This document shows positions 1 to 6,209 of a stretch of DNA of 7,105 bases, in pieces. The DNA lies in the NCBI GenBank assembly GCA_964430275.1, contig CAYSGF010000389.1, forward strand, positions 1 to 7,105. The letters are read 5' to 3'. A program made the position numbers and the translations under genes. Every line of letters begins with the position of its first letter. Position 1 is the first letter of the stretch. The notes below the pieces were generated by a model. The model worked only from the letters and a program-made list of their open reading frames with translations. It did not search any database and was not told where the DNA came from. Source of the DNA: DASTYK01 sp964430275. Lineage in GTDB: Bacteria; Gemmatimonadota; Gemmatimonadetes; Longimicrobiales; RSA9.

Positions 1-896
1 CCGGGCATGTTCAGCGAGTCGGCGAGCCCGGACGGGACGACCATGAGCGAGCCGCGCTTGACGATGCTCTCGTAGAGCATGTTCATCGCGCGCAGGTTCA
101 GCGCGACGGGGTTCTCCGCATAGATCGCCGACGCTTCCACGAACTTCGACGCGATCTCGGTCTCGGCCGTGCCGAGAATGATGCGCGCCTGGCGCTCCCG
201 CTCGGCCTGCGCCTGGCGTGACATCGCTTCCTCGAGCGCATTCGGAATCACCACGTCGCGAATCTCGACGGACTGCACCTGGATGCCCCAGTCGTGCATC
301 TTCCGGTCGAGCGCTTCCTGCAAACCGTGCCCCAGTTCCTTTCTCGACTGAATCAGCTCGGCGAGGTCGTGCTTGCCGATCGCGTCGCGCAGCGCGGTCT
401 GCGCCGCCAGCATGACCGCCTGCTGATAGTCCTGCACCTCGAGCGCTGCCCGTTCCGCATCGTACACGACCCAGAACGCAATCGCATCGACATCGACGGG
501 AACGGTGTCCTTCGTCAGGCACGACTCCGCACCGAAGGCGGTCGTACGAATGCGCTGATCGATGTGGTAGCCGACGCGGTCGAGGATCGGCACGACCGTG
601 AAGAAGCCAGGCCCGCGCAGGCCGTCATAGCGGCCGAGACGGAGCACGACCGCCTTCTCCCACTGGTCCGTGTACTTGATCGAGGAGCCGAGCAGGAGCC
701 CCGCGATGGCGCCGGCGGCGATGGCGATCGGTGCGAGCACGCCCGCGATCAGCAGGCCGCCGCCGAGCGCGCCGGCGCCCACGGCGCCTGCGGCGAGGGC
801 AGGCAGGGGGAAGCGCGTGTCGTTCGGCGAGGTGCCACCGGCGATCGGGACCACACTCCGATCGCCACGGCGCGTCGGAAGAAAAGGCGAGCTCAT
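1..896 (-). CDS. Slipin (SPFH/band 7 domain) membrane protein, C-terminus beyond window
   Basis: Reading leftwards from the ATG at 896, an open frame runs to the window edge and gives about 298 residues; only the extreme C-terminus should be missing. Residues 1-30 are polar, about 32-70 form a long Gly/Ala-rich hydrophobic stretch (one long or two short membrane passes), and about 75-250 match the SPFH domain of stomatin-like slipins. Diagnostic pieces are VVLRLGRYDGLRGPGFF, VPILDRVGYHIDQRIRT, and DWGIQVQSVEIRDVVIP near residue 202, followed by an Ala/Glu/Arg-rich helix (SRQAQAERERQAR) typical of the oligomerising part. Slipins form large rings on the inner membrane and are linked to membrane-microdomain organisation and protease partners; no enzymatic residue is expected. 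The start is supported by AAGGAG 8 bases upstream and by the ATGA overlap with the upstream GntR gene, so the two are co-translated. The hydrophobic N-terminus is longer than in many slipins. A partner NfeD-type gene, common for slipins, would lie outside the window. Confidence 0.93.
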   Translation of the reverse strand, partial: MSSPFLPTRRGDRSVVPIAGGTSPNDTRFPLPALAAGAVGAGALGGGLLIAGVLAPIAIAAGAIAGLLLGSSIKYTDQWEKAVVLRLGRYDGLRGPGFFTVVPILDRVGYHIDQRIRTTAFGAESCLTKDTVPVDVDAIAFWVVYDAERAALEVQDYQQAVMLAAQTALRDAIGKHDLAELIQSRKELGHGLQEALDRKMHDWGIQVQSVEIRDVVIPNALEEAMSRQAQAERERQARIILGTAETEIASKFVEASAIYAENPVALNLRAMNMLYESIVKRGSLMVVPSGLADSLNMP

Positions 897-1324
897 GCGT
901 CAGGCTCCTTGCGAAGGGTGTCGCGATCGGCGGTTCTGAACTCGGCAATGGCGTCGAGCAGCTCGTCGATCCCGAAGCCGAGCGTCGCTGAACGCTCGAC
1001 CGCCTCGCGACATAGCGCTGCGAACTGCTGGTGGCGCGCGCGATCAGCGTCCGAAACGGGAGCGAGCGTGACGAAGGTGCCCGCTCCGGCTCGTGAAACG
1101 GTGACCCCGCGCCGCTCCAGCTCGGCGTACGCGCGCGCAATGCTGCGCGGACTGACCCCCAGCGCGATCGCCAGCTCGCGCGATGTGGGGAGCCGCTCGC
1201 CGCTTTCCAGGCTGCCATCGACGACTGCCAGCCAGATGGTCTCGACCACCACCTGCGCGACAGGTTCGGCGCTTCGGTCCCGCAGTCGGGCGGCCAGCTG
1301 CTGCACGAGCTCCAACGTCTCCAT
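893..1324 (-). CDS. GntR-family transcriptional regulator, YtrA-like short form
   Basis: The product has 143 residues. Residues about 14-88 are a GntR winged helix-turn-helix: the hallmark GERLPTSRELAIALGVS (42-58) is followed by the recognition helix PRSIARAYAELERRG and the wing ending in GAGTFV (80-85). The remaining ~55 residues form only a short helical tail, too small for the FadR, HutC or MocR effector/aminotransferase domains, which fits the YtrA subfamily. That subfamily normally uses the short C-terminal helices for dimerisation and often controls the operon it heads, commonly ones encoding membrane proteins or transporters. Here it overlaps the slipin gene by four bases (ATGA), so slipin is the most likely target, with autoregulation; that is inference. 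The ribosome site before the ATG at 1324 is weak (an AGG 10 bases upstream). It diverges from the cytochrome operon starting at 1548, so control of that operon from the shared 223-base gap is also possible. Confidence 0.93.
   Translation of the reverse strand: METLELVQQLAARLRDRSAEPVAQVVVETIWLAVVDGSLESGERLPTSRELAIALGVSPRSIARAYAELERRGVTVSRAGAGTFVTLAPVSDADRARHQQFAALCREAVERSATLGFGIDELLDAIAEFRTADRDTLRKEPDA
905..910 (-). promoter_or_regulatory. Ribosome binding site of the slipin gene
   Basis: On the minus strand AAGGAG lies 8 bases before the ATG at 896. It sits inside the last codons of the gntR gene. It fixes the slipin start and shows that slipin can recruit ribosomes itself despite the overlap. 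Confidence 0.75.
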
Positions 1325-1375
1325 GCTCGGGAAACCTAGGGTCCGGCATGGACACCGGCCACGTCCCCGCCTGCG

Positions 1376-1386
1376 GTACTAGATAC
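1376..1386. promoter_or_regulatory. Small palindrome upstream of gntR, candidate operator
   Basis: GTACTAGATAC has GTA and TAC arms around a five-base centre, about 52 bases upstream of the gntR start. It is a local AT-rich island in GC-rich sequence and has the dyad form GntR-type regulators bind. On the minus strand it contains TATCTA, which could also act as a -10 element, though no convincing -35 lies 16-18 bases further up. Assignment as operator or promoter is inference from position and symmetry only. Confidence 0.25.
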
Positions 1387-1483
1387 TCCGCCCCCGTGCG
1401 GCAGCGCTCGAACTCGGGAGCTGCCTCCCCGCGGACTGGCGGCCATCCCCGACGGCATTCGTCCATGAGCGACCACACTGGCC

Positions 1484-1512
1484 TTGCCATTTAGTTAACC
1501 CAAAACTATGGT
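1484..1512 (+). promoter_or_regulatory. Sigma70-type promoter of the cytochrome-Rieske-porin operon
   Basis: TTGCCA at 1484-1489 matches the -35 consensus in 5 of 6 bases. After exactly 17 bases comes TATGGT at 1507-1512, a 4 of 6 match to the -10. The segment between and around them is the most AT-rich part of the gap. Transcription would start near 1519, leaving a leader of about 30 bases before the ATG at 1548. The match assumes a housekeeping sigma factor with the usual consensus. Confidence 0.55.
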
Positions 1513-1514
1513 TT
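1503..1514. promoter_or_regulatory. Inverted repeat over the -10 box, candidate operator
   Basis: AAAC-TATG-GTTT is a perfect 4-base dyad whose centre is the proposed -10 hexamer. A protein bound here would block polymerase. It is short, so chance is a real alternative; no second copy was seen in the window. Confidence 0.25.
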
Positions 1515-1536
1515 CGTTGAGCATCAATCGCACTCC

Positions 1537-1543
1537 GGTGAGG
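1537..1543 (+). promoter_or_regulatory. Ribosome binding site of the di-haem cytochrome gene
   Basis: GGTGAGG ends four bases before the ATG at 1548. It supports this start, which also gives a complete lipoprotein signal peptide. Confidence 0.55.
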
Positions 1544-1547
1544 ACGA

Positions 1548-2783
1548 ATGAGCCGTAAACGTGCTGTCATGCCTGCGGCTGCGCTGCTCCTGGGCGGGCT
1601 ATTGAGTGGCTGCGACGCGCTGATGACGGCTGCGCCGGATCCCACCGATCTGATGGATGGGCCGCTTCCGGGGCTGACGACGGAGGAGCTGGCGGCATTC
1701 GTGAGGGGTGATGAGGCGTTCGGGCGCGCGTTCACGGCGGGCGAGGGTCTGGGACCGATCTTCAACAATGTTTCGTGCGCGGCGTGTCACAGTGGGGACG
1801 GGCGAGGGCGGCCGGAGACGGGGTTTTTCCGATTCAGTGCCGGCGACGACCTGGTGGCGCATCTGGGAGGTCCCCAGGTGCAGAATCGGGCGATCGCGGG
1901 GGCAGTACCGGAGCAGCTGCCGCCGGGAGTGGACGTTTCGTTTCGACTGCCCCCGCCGGTGTTCGGTGTCGGCTTGATCGAAGCGATTCCCGAGTCTGAT
2001 ATCGTGGCTTTGGCGGATCCGCTGGACGAGGATGGGGACGGGATTTCGGGCCGTCCGAACTATGTCGTGCCGGAGGACTTCGTACCTGCCACCGAACCCG
2101 GTGGGTTCGTGGACGACGAGGAGTTTCCGCTCGGTCGGCCGCAGCTCGGGCGATTTGGTCGGAAGGCGCAGGTGAGCAGTTTGTTGCTGCAGGTTGCGAA
2201 GGCGTACCACGAGGACATGGGCATAACGAACGACTTCCTGCCTGTGGACAACGTGAACCGGCAGGTAAGCCGGACTGTGACGCCGGACGCAGTGGCGGAC
2301 CCCGAGCTTTCGGAAGCGGAGCTGCGCGTTGTGCTGAGCTACATCCGGCTGCTGGCACCGCCCGCGCCCGGGGAGTTGACGGCACGGCGCGCGGAGGGCC
2401 GGTCCCTGTTCCATCAGACCGGCTGTGCGGGATGTCACGTCCCCGAGCTGCGCACCGGCAGCAACGCGAGTGCAGCGCTGTCCGGCCAGCCGGTCCGGCT
2501 GTACTCCGATCTGCTGCTGCACGACATGGGTGATGCGCTTGCGGACGGACGCCCGGACGGCCAGGCGACCGGCCGCGAGTGGAAGACGGCGCCGCTCTGG
2601 GGGCTGCGCGTGATGCGCGATTTCCTGAATGGCGACGCATTTCTGCTGCACGACGGTCGGGCGCGCAGTGTGGAGGAAGCGATCCTGCTGCATGGCGGCG
2701 AAGCGGCGGGTGCGCGTGCTGCCTATGAGGCGCTGGACGCGACGGCGCGGGCGGCTCTACTCGACTATGTCGAGTCGCGATGA
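1548..2783 (+). CDS. Di-haem c-type cytochrome lipoprotein, DHOR/DUF1111 family
   Basis: The product has 411 residues. Residues 1-22 form a lipoprotein signal: MSRKR, a hydrophobic core, then the lipobox LSGC with Cys22 as the lipidated residue. The mature protein starts Cys-Asp; in enteric bacteria Asp at +2 keeps a lipoprotein in the inner membrane. Two CxxCH haem-c sites are present: C77-A-A-C-H81 and C293-A-G-C-H297. Family marks of DHOR (DUF1111, COG3488) are the acidic calcium-like loop DEDGDGISGR (160-169), the stretch LYSDLLLHDMGDALADG (318-334) and the C-terminal LLHDGRARSVEEAILLHGG (366-384). The family is annotated as a putative di-haem oxidoreductase or peroxidase, but its physiological substrate is not established. 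It heads a three-gene operon with a Rieske protein and a porin, overlapping the former by ATGA. Near neighbours in other genomes often include iron-uptake imelysins, so a metal or redox role outside the cytoplasm is plausible. The family is secure; the reaction is not. Confidence 0.95.
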   Translation: MSRKRAVMPAAALLLGGLLSGCDALMTAAPDPTDLMDGPLPGLTTEELAAFVRGDEAFGRAFTAGEGLGPIFNNVSCAACHSGDGRGRPETGFFRFSAGDDLVAHLGGPQVQNRAIAGAVPEQLPPGVDVSFRLPPPVFGVGLIEAIPESDIVALADPLDEDGDGISGRPNYVVPEDFVPATEPGGFVDDEEFPLGRPQLGRFGRKAQVSSLLLQVAKAYHEDMGITNDFLPVDNVNRQVSRTVTPDAVADPELSEAELRVVLSYIRLLAPPAPGELTARRAEGRSLFHQTGCAGCHVPELRTGSNASAALSGQPVRLYSDLLLHDMGDALADGRPDGQATGREWKTAPLWGLRVMRDFLNGDAFLLHDGRARSVEEAILLHGGEAAGARAAYEALDATARAALLDYVESR

Positions 2784-2793
2784 GTCCACTCGA
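2759..2793 (+). promoter_or_regulatory. Overlapping alternative hairpins around the Rieske start codon
   Basis: ACTCGAC (2759-2765) and GTCGAGT (2769-2775) form a perfect 7-base stem with a TAT loop that ends four bases before the ATG at 2780. The same TCGAGT (2770-2775) can instead pair with ACTCGA (2788-2793), placing the start codon in a 12-base loop. The first arm is thus repeated on the other side of the start. No Shine-Dalgarno sequence is visible before this ATG, and the hairpin occupies its place. Ribosomes finishing the cytochrome gene would melt the structure, favouring coupled translation. The mRNA role is inference; the complementarity is plain in the sequence. Confidence 0.4.
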
Positions 2794-3214
2794 TCGGCGC
2801 AGCTTTCTCGAGCTTGGCGCATGTCTGCTGGCGGGTGCCGTGTCGCCGGCCTGCGCGTCCGTAGCGATGCTTCCGGTCACGCCGGTGAATGGCATGATGC
2901 GGATCCGCCTGCGCGACGTGCCGCAGCTCGCACTGCCGGGCGGGTACCTGAAGACCCGGCCTGTCGGTTGGGAGTCTCCCGTCTACGTTCTGGCGCTCGA
3001 TCGCGGCGGGTACGCCGCGCTGTCACCGATCTGCACCCATCTCGGCTGCACGGTGGAGGTTGCCGGAGCACGACTGCTGTGTCCGTGTCACGGCTCGGCG
3101 TACGCGCGTGACGGGGCGGTGCTCCGTGGCCCCGCCGAGCGCGAACTCCAGCGCTACGCCGTCGAAGAAACGACGGATGGCACACTCATCGTGCACCTCG
3201 AGAGCCCGGGATGA
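2780..3214 (+). CDS. Tat-exported Rieske [2Fe-2S] protein
   Basis: The product has 144 residues. The N-terminus carries a twin-arginine motif (D-R6-R7-S-F-L), a hydrophobic segment (about 12-24) and a possible cleavage site after ACA (25-27), so it should be folded with its cluster and exported by Tat, then released or kept on the membrane by its signal. Residues about 38-142 are one Rieske domain. Box 1 is C85-T-H87-L-G-C90 and box 2 is C101-P-C103-H104-G-S106. By family knowledge C85, H87, C101 and H104 hold the cluster, and C90 with C103 form the stabilising disulfide found in cytochrome bc1/b6f-type Rieske proteins. S106 and Y108 match the residues whose hydrogen bonds raise the potential in those proteins. 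Nothing indicates a catalytic oxygenase domain or a cytochrome b partner in the window. It overlaps the cytochrome gene before it and the porin gene after it by ATGA. A role as single-electron carrier for the di-haem protein is the simplest reading; a small subunit of an unseen oxidase is the alternative. Confidence 0.95.
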   Translation: MSPLDRRSFLELGACLLAGAVSPACASVAMLPVTPVNGMMRIRLRDVPQLALPGGYLKTRPVGWESPVYVLALDRGGYAALSPICTHLGCTVEVAGARLLCPCHGSAYARDGAVLRGPAERELQRYAVEETTDGTLIVHLESPG

Positions 3215-3229
3215 GACCACGGCTCCTCG
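3199..3229 (+). promoter_or_regulatory. Possible hairpin enclosing the porin start codon
   Basis: CGAGAGCC (3199-3206) can pair with GGCTCCTCG (3221-3229), giving 8 base pairs with one bulged C at 3226. The 14-base loop contains the ATG at 3211 and the TGA of the Rieske gene. The arrangement resembles the junction upstream. There is no strong ribosome site before this ATG. A coupling role is inferred. Confidence 0.3.
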
Positions 3230-4392
3230 TCTACGGCTGCCTGATCTGCGTGCTTTCCGGGAACGCGGCTGCGCAGGTCGTACCGGACACCGTCGCGCGC
3301 GACACGACGCGCGCATTCGTCGAAGGTGGCGTCTATGACAAGCCCTACCAGACGCGGCTGCTCGGGCGCACGGCGCTGGGGGGGTACGCGGAAGCGCACG
3401 CGCGCTGGCAGCGGACGGATGGCCTGCGCGAGGAGCTCGGCTTCGAGCTTCGTCGCTGGAACATCTTCACGGCAACGCAGGTCAACGACTATGTACGGAT
3501 CGCGGCCGAGCTCGAGTTCGAGGAGCTGGCTGAGGAGATCGTGCTCGAGTTCGCGGCGATCGACTTCACGATTCATCCGGTTCTGACGTTGCGGGCGGGT
3601 GCGATCCTCGCGCCCCTCGGACGCTTCAATCTGGCGCACGACAGCCCACAGAACGAGTTCACGGACCGGCCGCTCGCCGCAACGGAGATCATCGGCACCG
3701 CGCTTACCGAGCTGGGGATCGGCGTGCTCGGCCAGTACGGCGTGAGTGAGCGCGGGCGGGTGACGTACGAGCTGTACGCGGTCAACGGCTTTCATGACGG
3801 CGTCATCAACGCGTCACCAGAGGGCACGCGTGTTCCTGCCGGCAAGCGCAACACGGACGACAACAACGCATCGCCGGCCGTGGTCGGCCGGCTCGCGTGG
3901 AGTCCGATGCATGGGCACGAGGTCGGCGTGTCCGCGCACCACGGGGCGTACAACGTCTTCGATGCCGGGGGCGAACAGGTCGAGCCGCGCAACGAATTGA
4001 CGGTGCTCGTGATCGATGCACAGACCGCGATCGCAGGCATTGAGCTGACCGGCGAGGCCGTACGCGCAACCATCGAGCTGCCCGCAGGTCTGCGGGGGCT
4101 CTATGCGTCGCGCCAGACCGGGCTGTATGCGCAGGCGGTATACCGCTTCGGGCGCGGCTGGGTCACGACGATGCCGACATCCTTCTTCGAGGCGGGCGTC
4201 CGCTATGACGACGTCGATTTCGACGCGGATCTGGATGGCGACGCGGTGCGACGCGCCACATTCGGCTTCAACTTCCGTCCGAGTGAGGATGTGGCCCTGA
4301 AGCTGAACTACCTGCGCGGCCGCTCACGTGACCGGTTCAACAACCCGGCGGATCACGCGGGGGTGCTCTTCTCCATCGCCACGTATTTCTGA
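3211..4392 (+). CDS. Outer-membrane beta-barrel protein, porin-like
   Basis: The product has 393 residues. Residues 1-21 are a Sec signal peptide (hydrophobic core, then GNAAA-Q cleavage). From about residue 55 the protein alternates hydrophobic and polar residues in short strands separated by acidic or Gly/Asn turns, as in YVRIAAELEF, HPVLTLRAGAILAPLG, VTYELYAVNGF and AVRRATFGFNFRPSEDVALKLNYLRG. It ends in TYF, an aromatic last residue as needed for insertion by the BAM machinery. The motif GAILAPLGRFNLAHDSP (130-146) resembles the early-strand region of uncharacterised trimeric-type porins related to phosphate-selective OprO/OprP proteins, but I cannot name a substrate. The gene overlaps the Rieske gene by ATGA, so it is made with the cytochrome and the Rieske protein. 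It may admit the substrate of that redox pair, or export or contact an electron acceptor. It stops 7 bases before the convergent permease gene, and no terminator hairpin with a T run fits between them. Confidence 0.85.
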   Translation: MRPRLLVYGCLICVLSGNAAAQVVPDTVARDTTRAFVEGGVYDKPYQTRLLGRTALGGYAEAHARWQRTDGLREELGFELRRWNIFTATQVNDYVRIAAELEFEELAEEIVLEFAAIDFTIHPVLTLRAGAILAPLGRFNLAHDSPQNEFTDRPLAATEIIGTALTELGIGVLGQYGVSERGRVTYELYAVNGFHDGVINASPEGTRVPAGKRNTDDNNASPAVVGRLAWSPMHGHEVGVSAHHGAYNVFDAGGEQVEPRNELTVLVIDAQTAIAGIELTGEAVRATIELPAGLRGLYASRQTGLYAQAVYRFGRGWVTTMPTSFFEAGVRYDDVDFDADLDGDAVRRATFGFNFRPSEDVALKLNYLRGRSRDRFNNPADHAGVLFSIATYF

Positions 4393-4399
4393 CGTCGGC

Positions 4400-6202
4400 T
4401 CAGACGAAGGGAAAGAACAACGGGATACTGACCGTAGCGACCGCGACGACGAGCAGCGAGAGCGGCAGCCCGACACGCACGTAGTCGGAGAACTGGTACC
4501 CGCCCGGCCCGTAGATCATCATGTTCGTCTGGTAGCCCACCGGGGAGATGAAGCTGTTCGATGCACCGATCATTACGCCAATGACGAAGGGCATGGGCGC
4601 ATAGCCGAGCGATGTGGCGATCGCGATCGCGATGGGCGTCAGCAGGACGCCGGCGGCAGCATTCGAGATCACGGCTGTGAATGCGCTCGTCAGGAGCAGC
4701 AGTGCGGCGAGCACGCCATGCGGGCCGAGCGGGTCGACGAAGCCGAGCGCGCCGTGAGCGACCCACGCCGCGGCACCCGTCGTGTGCACCGCCTCGCCGA
4801 GTGGCAGGATCGCACCGAGCAGAACGATCACCATCCAGTCGATGTCGCTGTATGCCTCGTCCGGACTGAGGCAGCGGGTTGCGAGCATCGCGACCACACC
4901 GAAGAGCGCCGACACCAGGATCGTGGTGACGCCGAGCGCGGGCAGCACCACGACGCCGGCCATGATCGCGACGGCGAGCCGTCGCCGGTGATGGCGCACA
5001 CGGGGGACGTCGACGGCGCCGAGCAGGACCAGGCTGCTCTCTTCGTGCAGCCGCTTGAGCTGCTCCGAGGTCCCCTGCACGAGCAGCATGTCGCCCGGCT
5101 GGAGCCGGACCGACGCGATTGGCGCGTGCAGTGCCGCACCATGGCGGCGCAGTGCGATTGCGCTCACGCCGAATCGTGCACGGAGTGCGAGTCTGCGGAG
5201 CGTCGCGCCGGCACCGCGCGAGCGGCGGGGCACCAGCACCTCCGCGAAGTGGATGTCACCGCCTGCACCTGCTGCGAGCGTATCCGCGATTTCCGCGTCG
5301 GCGAACTCGAGCTTCAGTGCACCGCGCTCGGCGTCCGCCAGCCCAGCCACCTTCCCCTGTACGAGCATGAGGTCGCCGGCGCGCAGGACGGTCGAGCCGG
5401 TCGGCGTGATGCGCGCATCGTCGCGCTCGATGGCGACCGCCTGCAGTCCGTGTGCGGAGCCGAGCTGCGTCTCGGCGAGCGTGCGGCCGACCAGCGGTGA
5501 CGCGGGCGACACGCGCAGCACGGTCAGGTAGTCGTGCAGCTCGTAACCGCGCAACAGGTCGGTGTCCGCGGTGCGGTGCGGCAGCAGCCACCGGCCGATG
5601 GTCATGAGATAGAGAAAGCCGACGACGGCAATGATCGCTGCCGGCGCGGTGATGTCGAACAGGCCGATGCGTGCCAGGCCCAGGTCGAGCGCAATCCCGG
5701 CGACCAGCAGATTCGTGCTCGTGCCGATCAGCGTAAGCGTGCCACCGAGCTGGCTCGCGAACGACAGCGGCATGAGCAGGCGCGAAGGGGACGTGCCGGC
5801 GTCGCGGCCGAGCCCGAGCACGACCGGCAGCAGAACGGCTACGGCTGCCGTGTTGTTGATGATGGCGCTGAGCGGCAGGACGACGAGCAGGACGACCAGG
5901 ACCAGGCGAGCCTCACCGCCACGCGCGAGTCGTGTCATCCAGCGCGCCAGCACGGCGATGGCACCGGTGCGCAGCAGCCCTGCGGCGAGCACGAGCATGA
6001 GTGCGACGGTGATCGTCGCCTCATGGGCGAAACCGCGGATGCCTTCCTGCGGTGTCAGCACGCCGGTCACGATGAGGGCGAGCATCACCATGAGGGCGAC
6101 GACGTCCGCGCGGTAGCGGTTCCAGACGAACAGCAGAATCGTGAGGCCGGTCAGCAGAAGTGCGATCAGGCCGTCCGACGTCAGCGCAGGGATCTGCTCC
6201 AC
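4400..6202 (-). CDS. SLC13-family anion permease with two RCK_C (TrkA-C) domains
   Basis: The product has 600 residues. The N-terminal half (about 10-205) has several membrane helices. It contains the first substrate/sodium hairpin INNTAAVAVLLPVV (115-128) and then GGTLTLIGTSTNLLVAG (153-169). Two cytosolic RCK_C domains follow at about 223-290 (VGRTLAETQLGS...GDLMLVQG) and 310-392 (GDMLLVQGTSEQLKRL). The second membrane half (about 408-598) carries the matching hairpin ISNAAAGVLLTPIAIAIA (512-529) and SFISPVGYQTNMMIYGPGGY (550-569). This layout, with NNT and SNA in place of the SNT motifs of dicarboxylate INDY proteins, resembles the sulfate-type branch (SLT/SAC1-like) of SLC13 in cyanobacteria and algae. 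A sodium-coupled inorganic anion, perhaps sulfate, is therefore the best guess; dicarboxylates are possible. RCK_C domains may sense ligand. The start is a GTG with a poor ribosome site, 7 bases after the stop of the universal stress protein gene, so translation is probably coupled. Confidence 0.93.
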   Translation of the reverse strand: MEQIPALTSDGLIALLLTGLTILLFVWNRYRADVVALMVMLALIVTGVLTPQEGIRGFAHEATITVALMLVLAAGLLRTGAIAVLARWMTRLARGGEARLVLVVLLVVLPLSAIINNTAAVAVLLPVVLGLGRDAGTSPSRLLMPLSFASQLGGTLTLIGTSTNLLVAGIALDLGLARIGLFDITAPAAIIAVVGFLYLMTIGRWLLPHRTADTDLLRGYELHDYLTVLRVSPASPLVGRTLAETQLGSAHGLQAVAIERDDARITPTGSTVLRAGDLMLVQGKVAGLADAERGALKLEFADAEIADTLAAGAGGDIHFAEVLVPRRSRGAGATLRRLALRARFGVSAIALRRHGAALHAPIASVRLQPGDMLLVQGTSEQLKRLHEESSLVLLGAVDVPRVRHHRRRLAVAIMAGVVVLPALGVTTILVSALFGVVAMLATRCLSPDEAYSDIDWMVIVLLGAILPLGEAVHTTGAAAWVAHGALGFVDPLGPHGVLAALLLLTSAFTAVISNAAAGVLLTPIAIAIATSLGYAPMPFVIGVMIGASNSFISPVGYQTNMMIYGPGGYQFSDYVRVGLPLSLLVVAVATVSIPLFFPFV

Positions 6203-6209
6203 GCTCTGT

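Noticed and set aside
883..906. Possible hairpin at the gntR-slipin junction (GAGC with GCTC)
   Set aside because: Only four base pairs, and a strong ribosome site is available, so no structural control is needed to explain it.
294..1382. Plus-strand open frame of 362 codons
   Set aside because: It lies opposite the slipin and gntR genes, is Arg/Ala-rich and low in family-like motifs; it is an antisense shadow of GC-rich codons.
2813..2824. Lipobox-like LGAC at residues 12-15 of the Rieske protein
   Set aside because: The hydrophobic core lies after, not before, this Cys, and a Tat motif with an ACA cleavage site explains the N-terminus better.
1599..2895. Long minus-strand frames opposite the cytochrome gene
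   Set aside because: The plus strand holds a complete haem protein with signal, haem sites and family motifs; the minus frames are Arg/Pro-rich shadows.
4328..5500. Plus-strand open frame of 390 codons opposite the permease
   Set aside because: Composition is dominated by Arg, Asp, Glu, His and Cys with no domain pattern; it mirrors the SLC13 codons.
4743..5858. Apparent loss of SNT motifs in the SLC13 permease (NNT and SNA instead)
   Set aside because: These variants are, as far as I know, normal in the TrkA-C-containing sulfate-type branch, so they mark a subfamily and not a defect.
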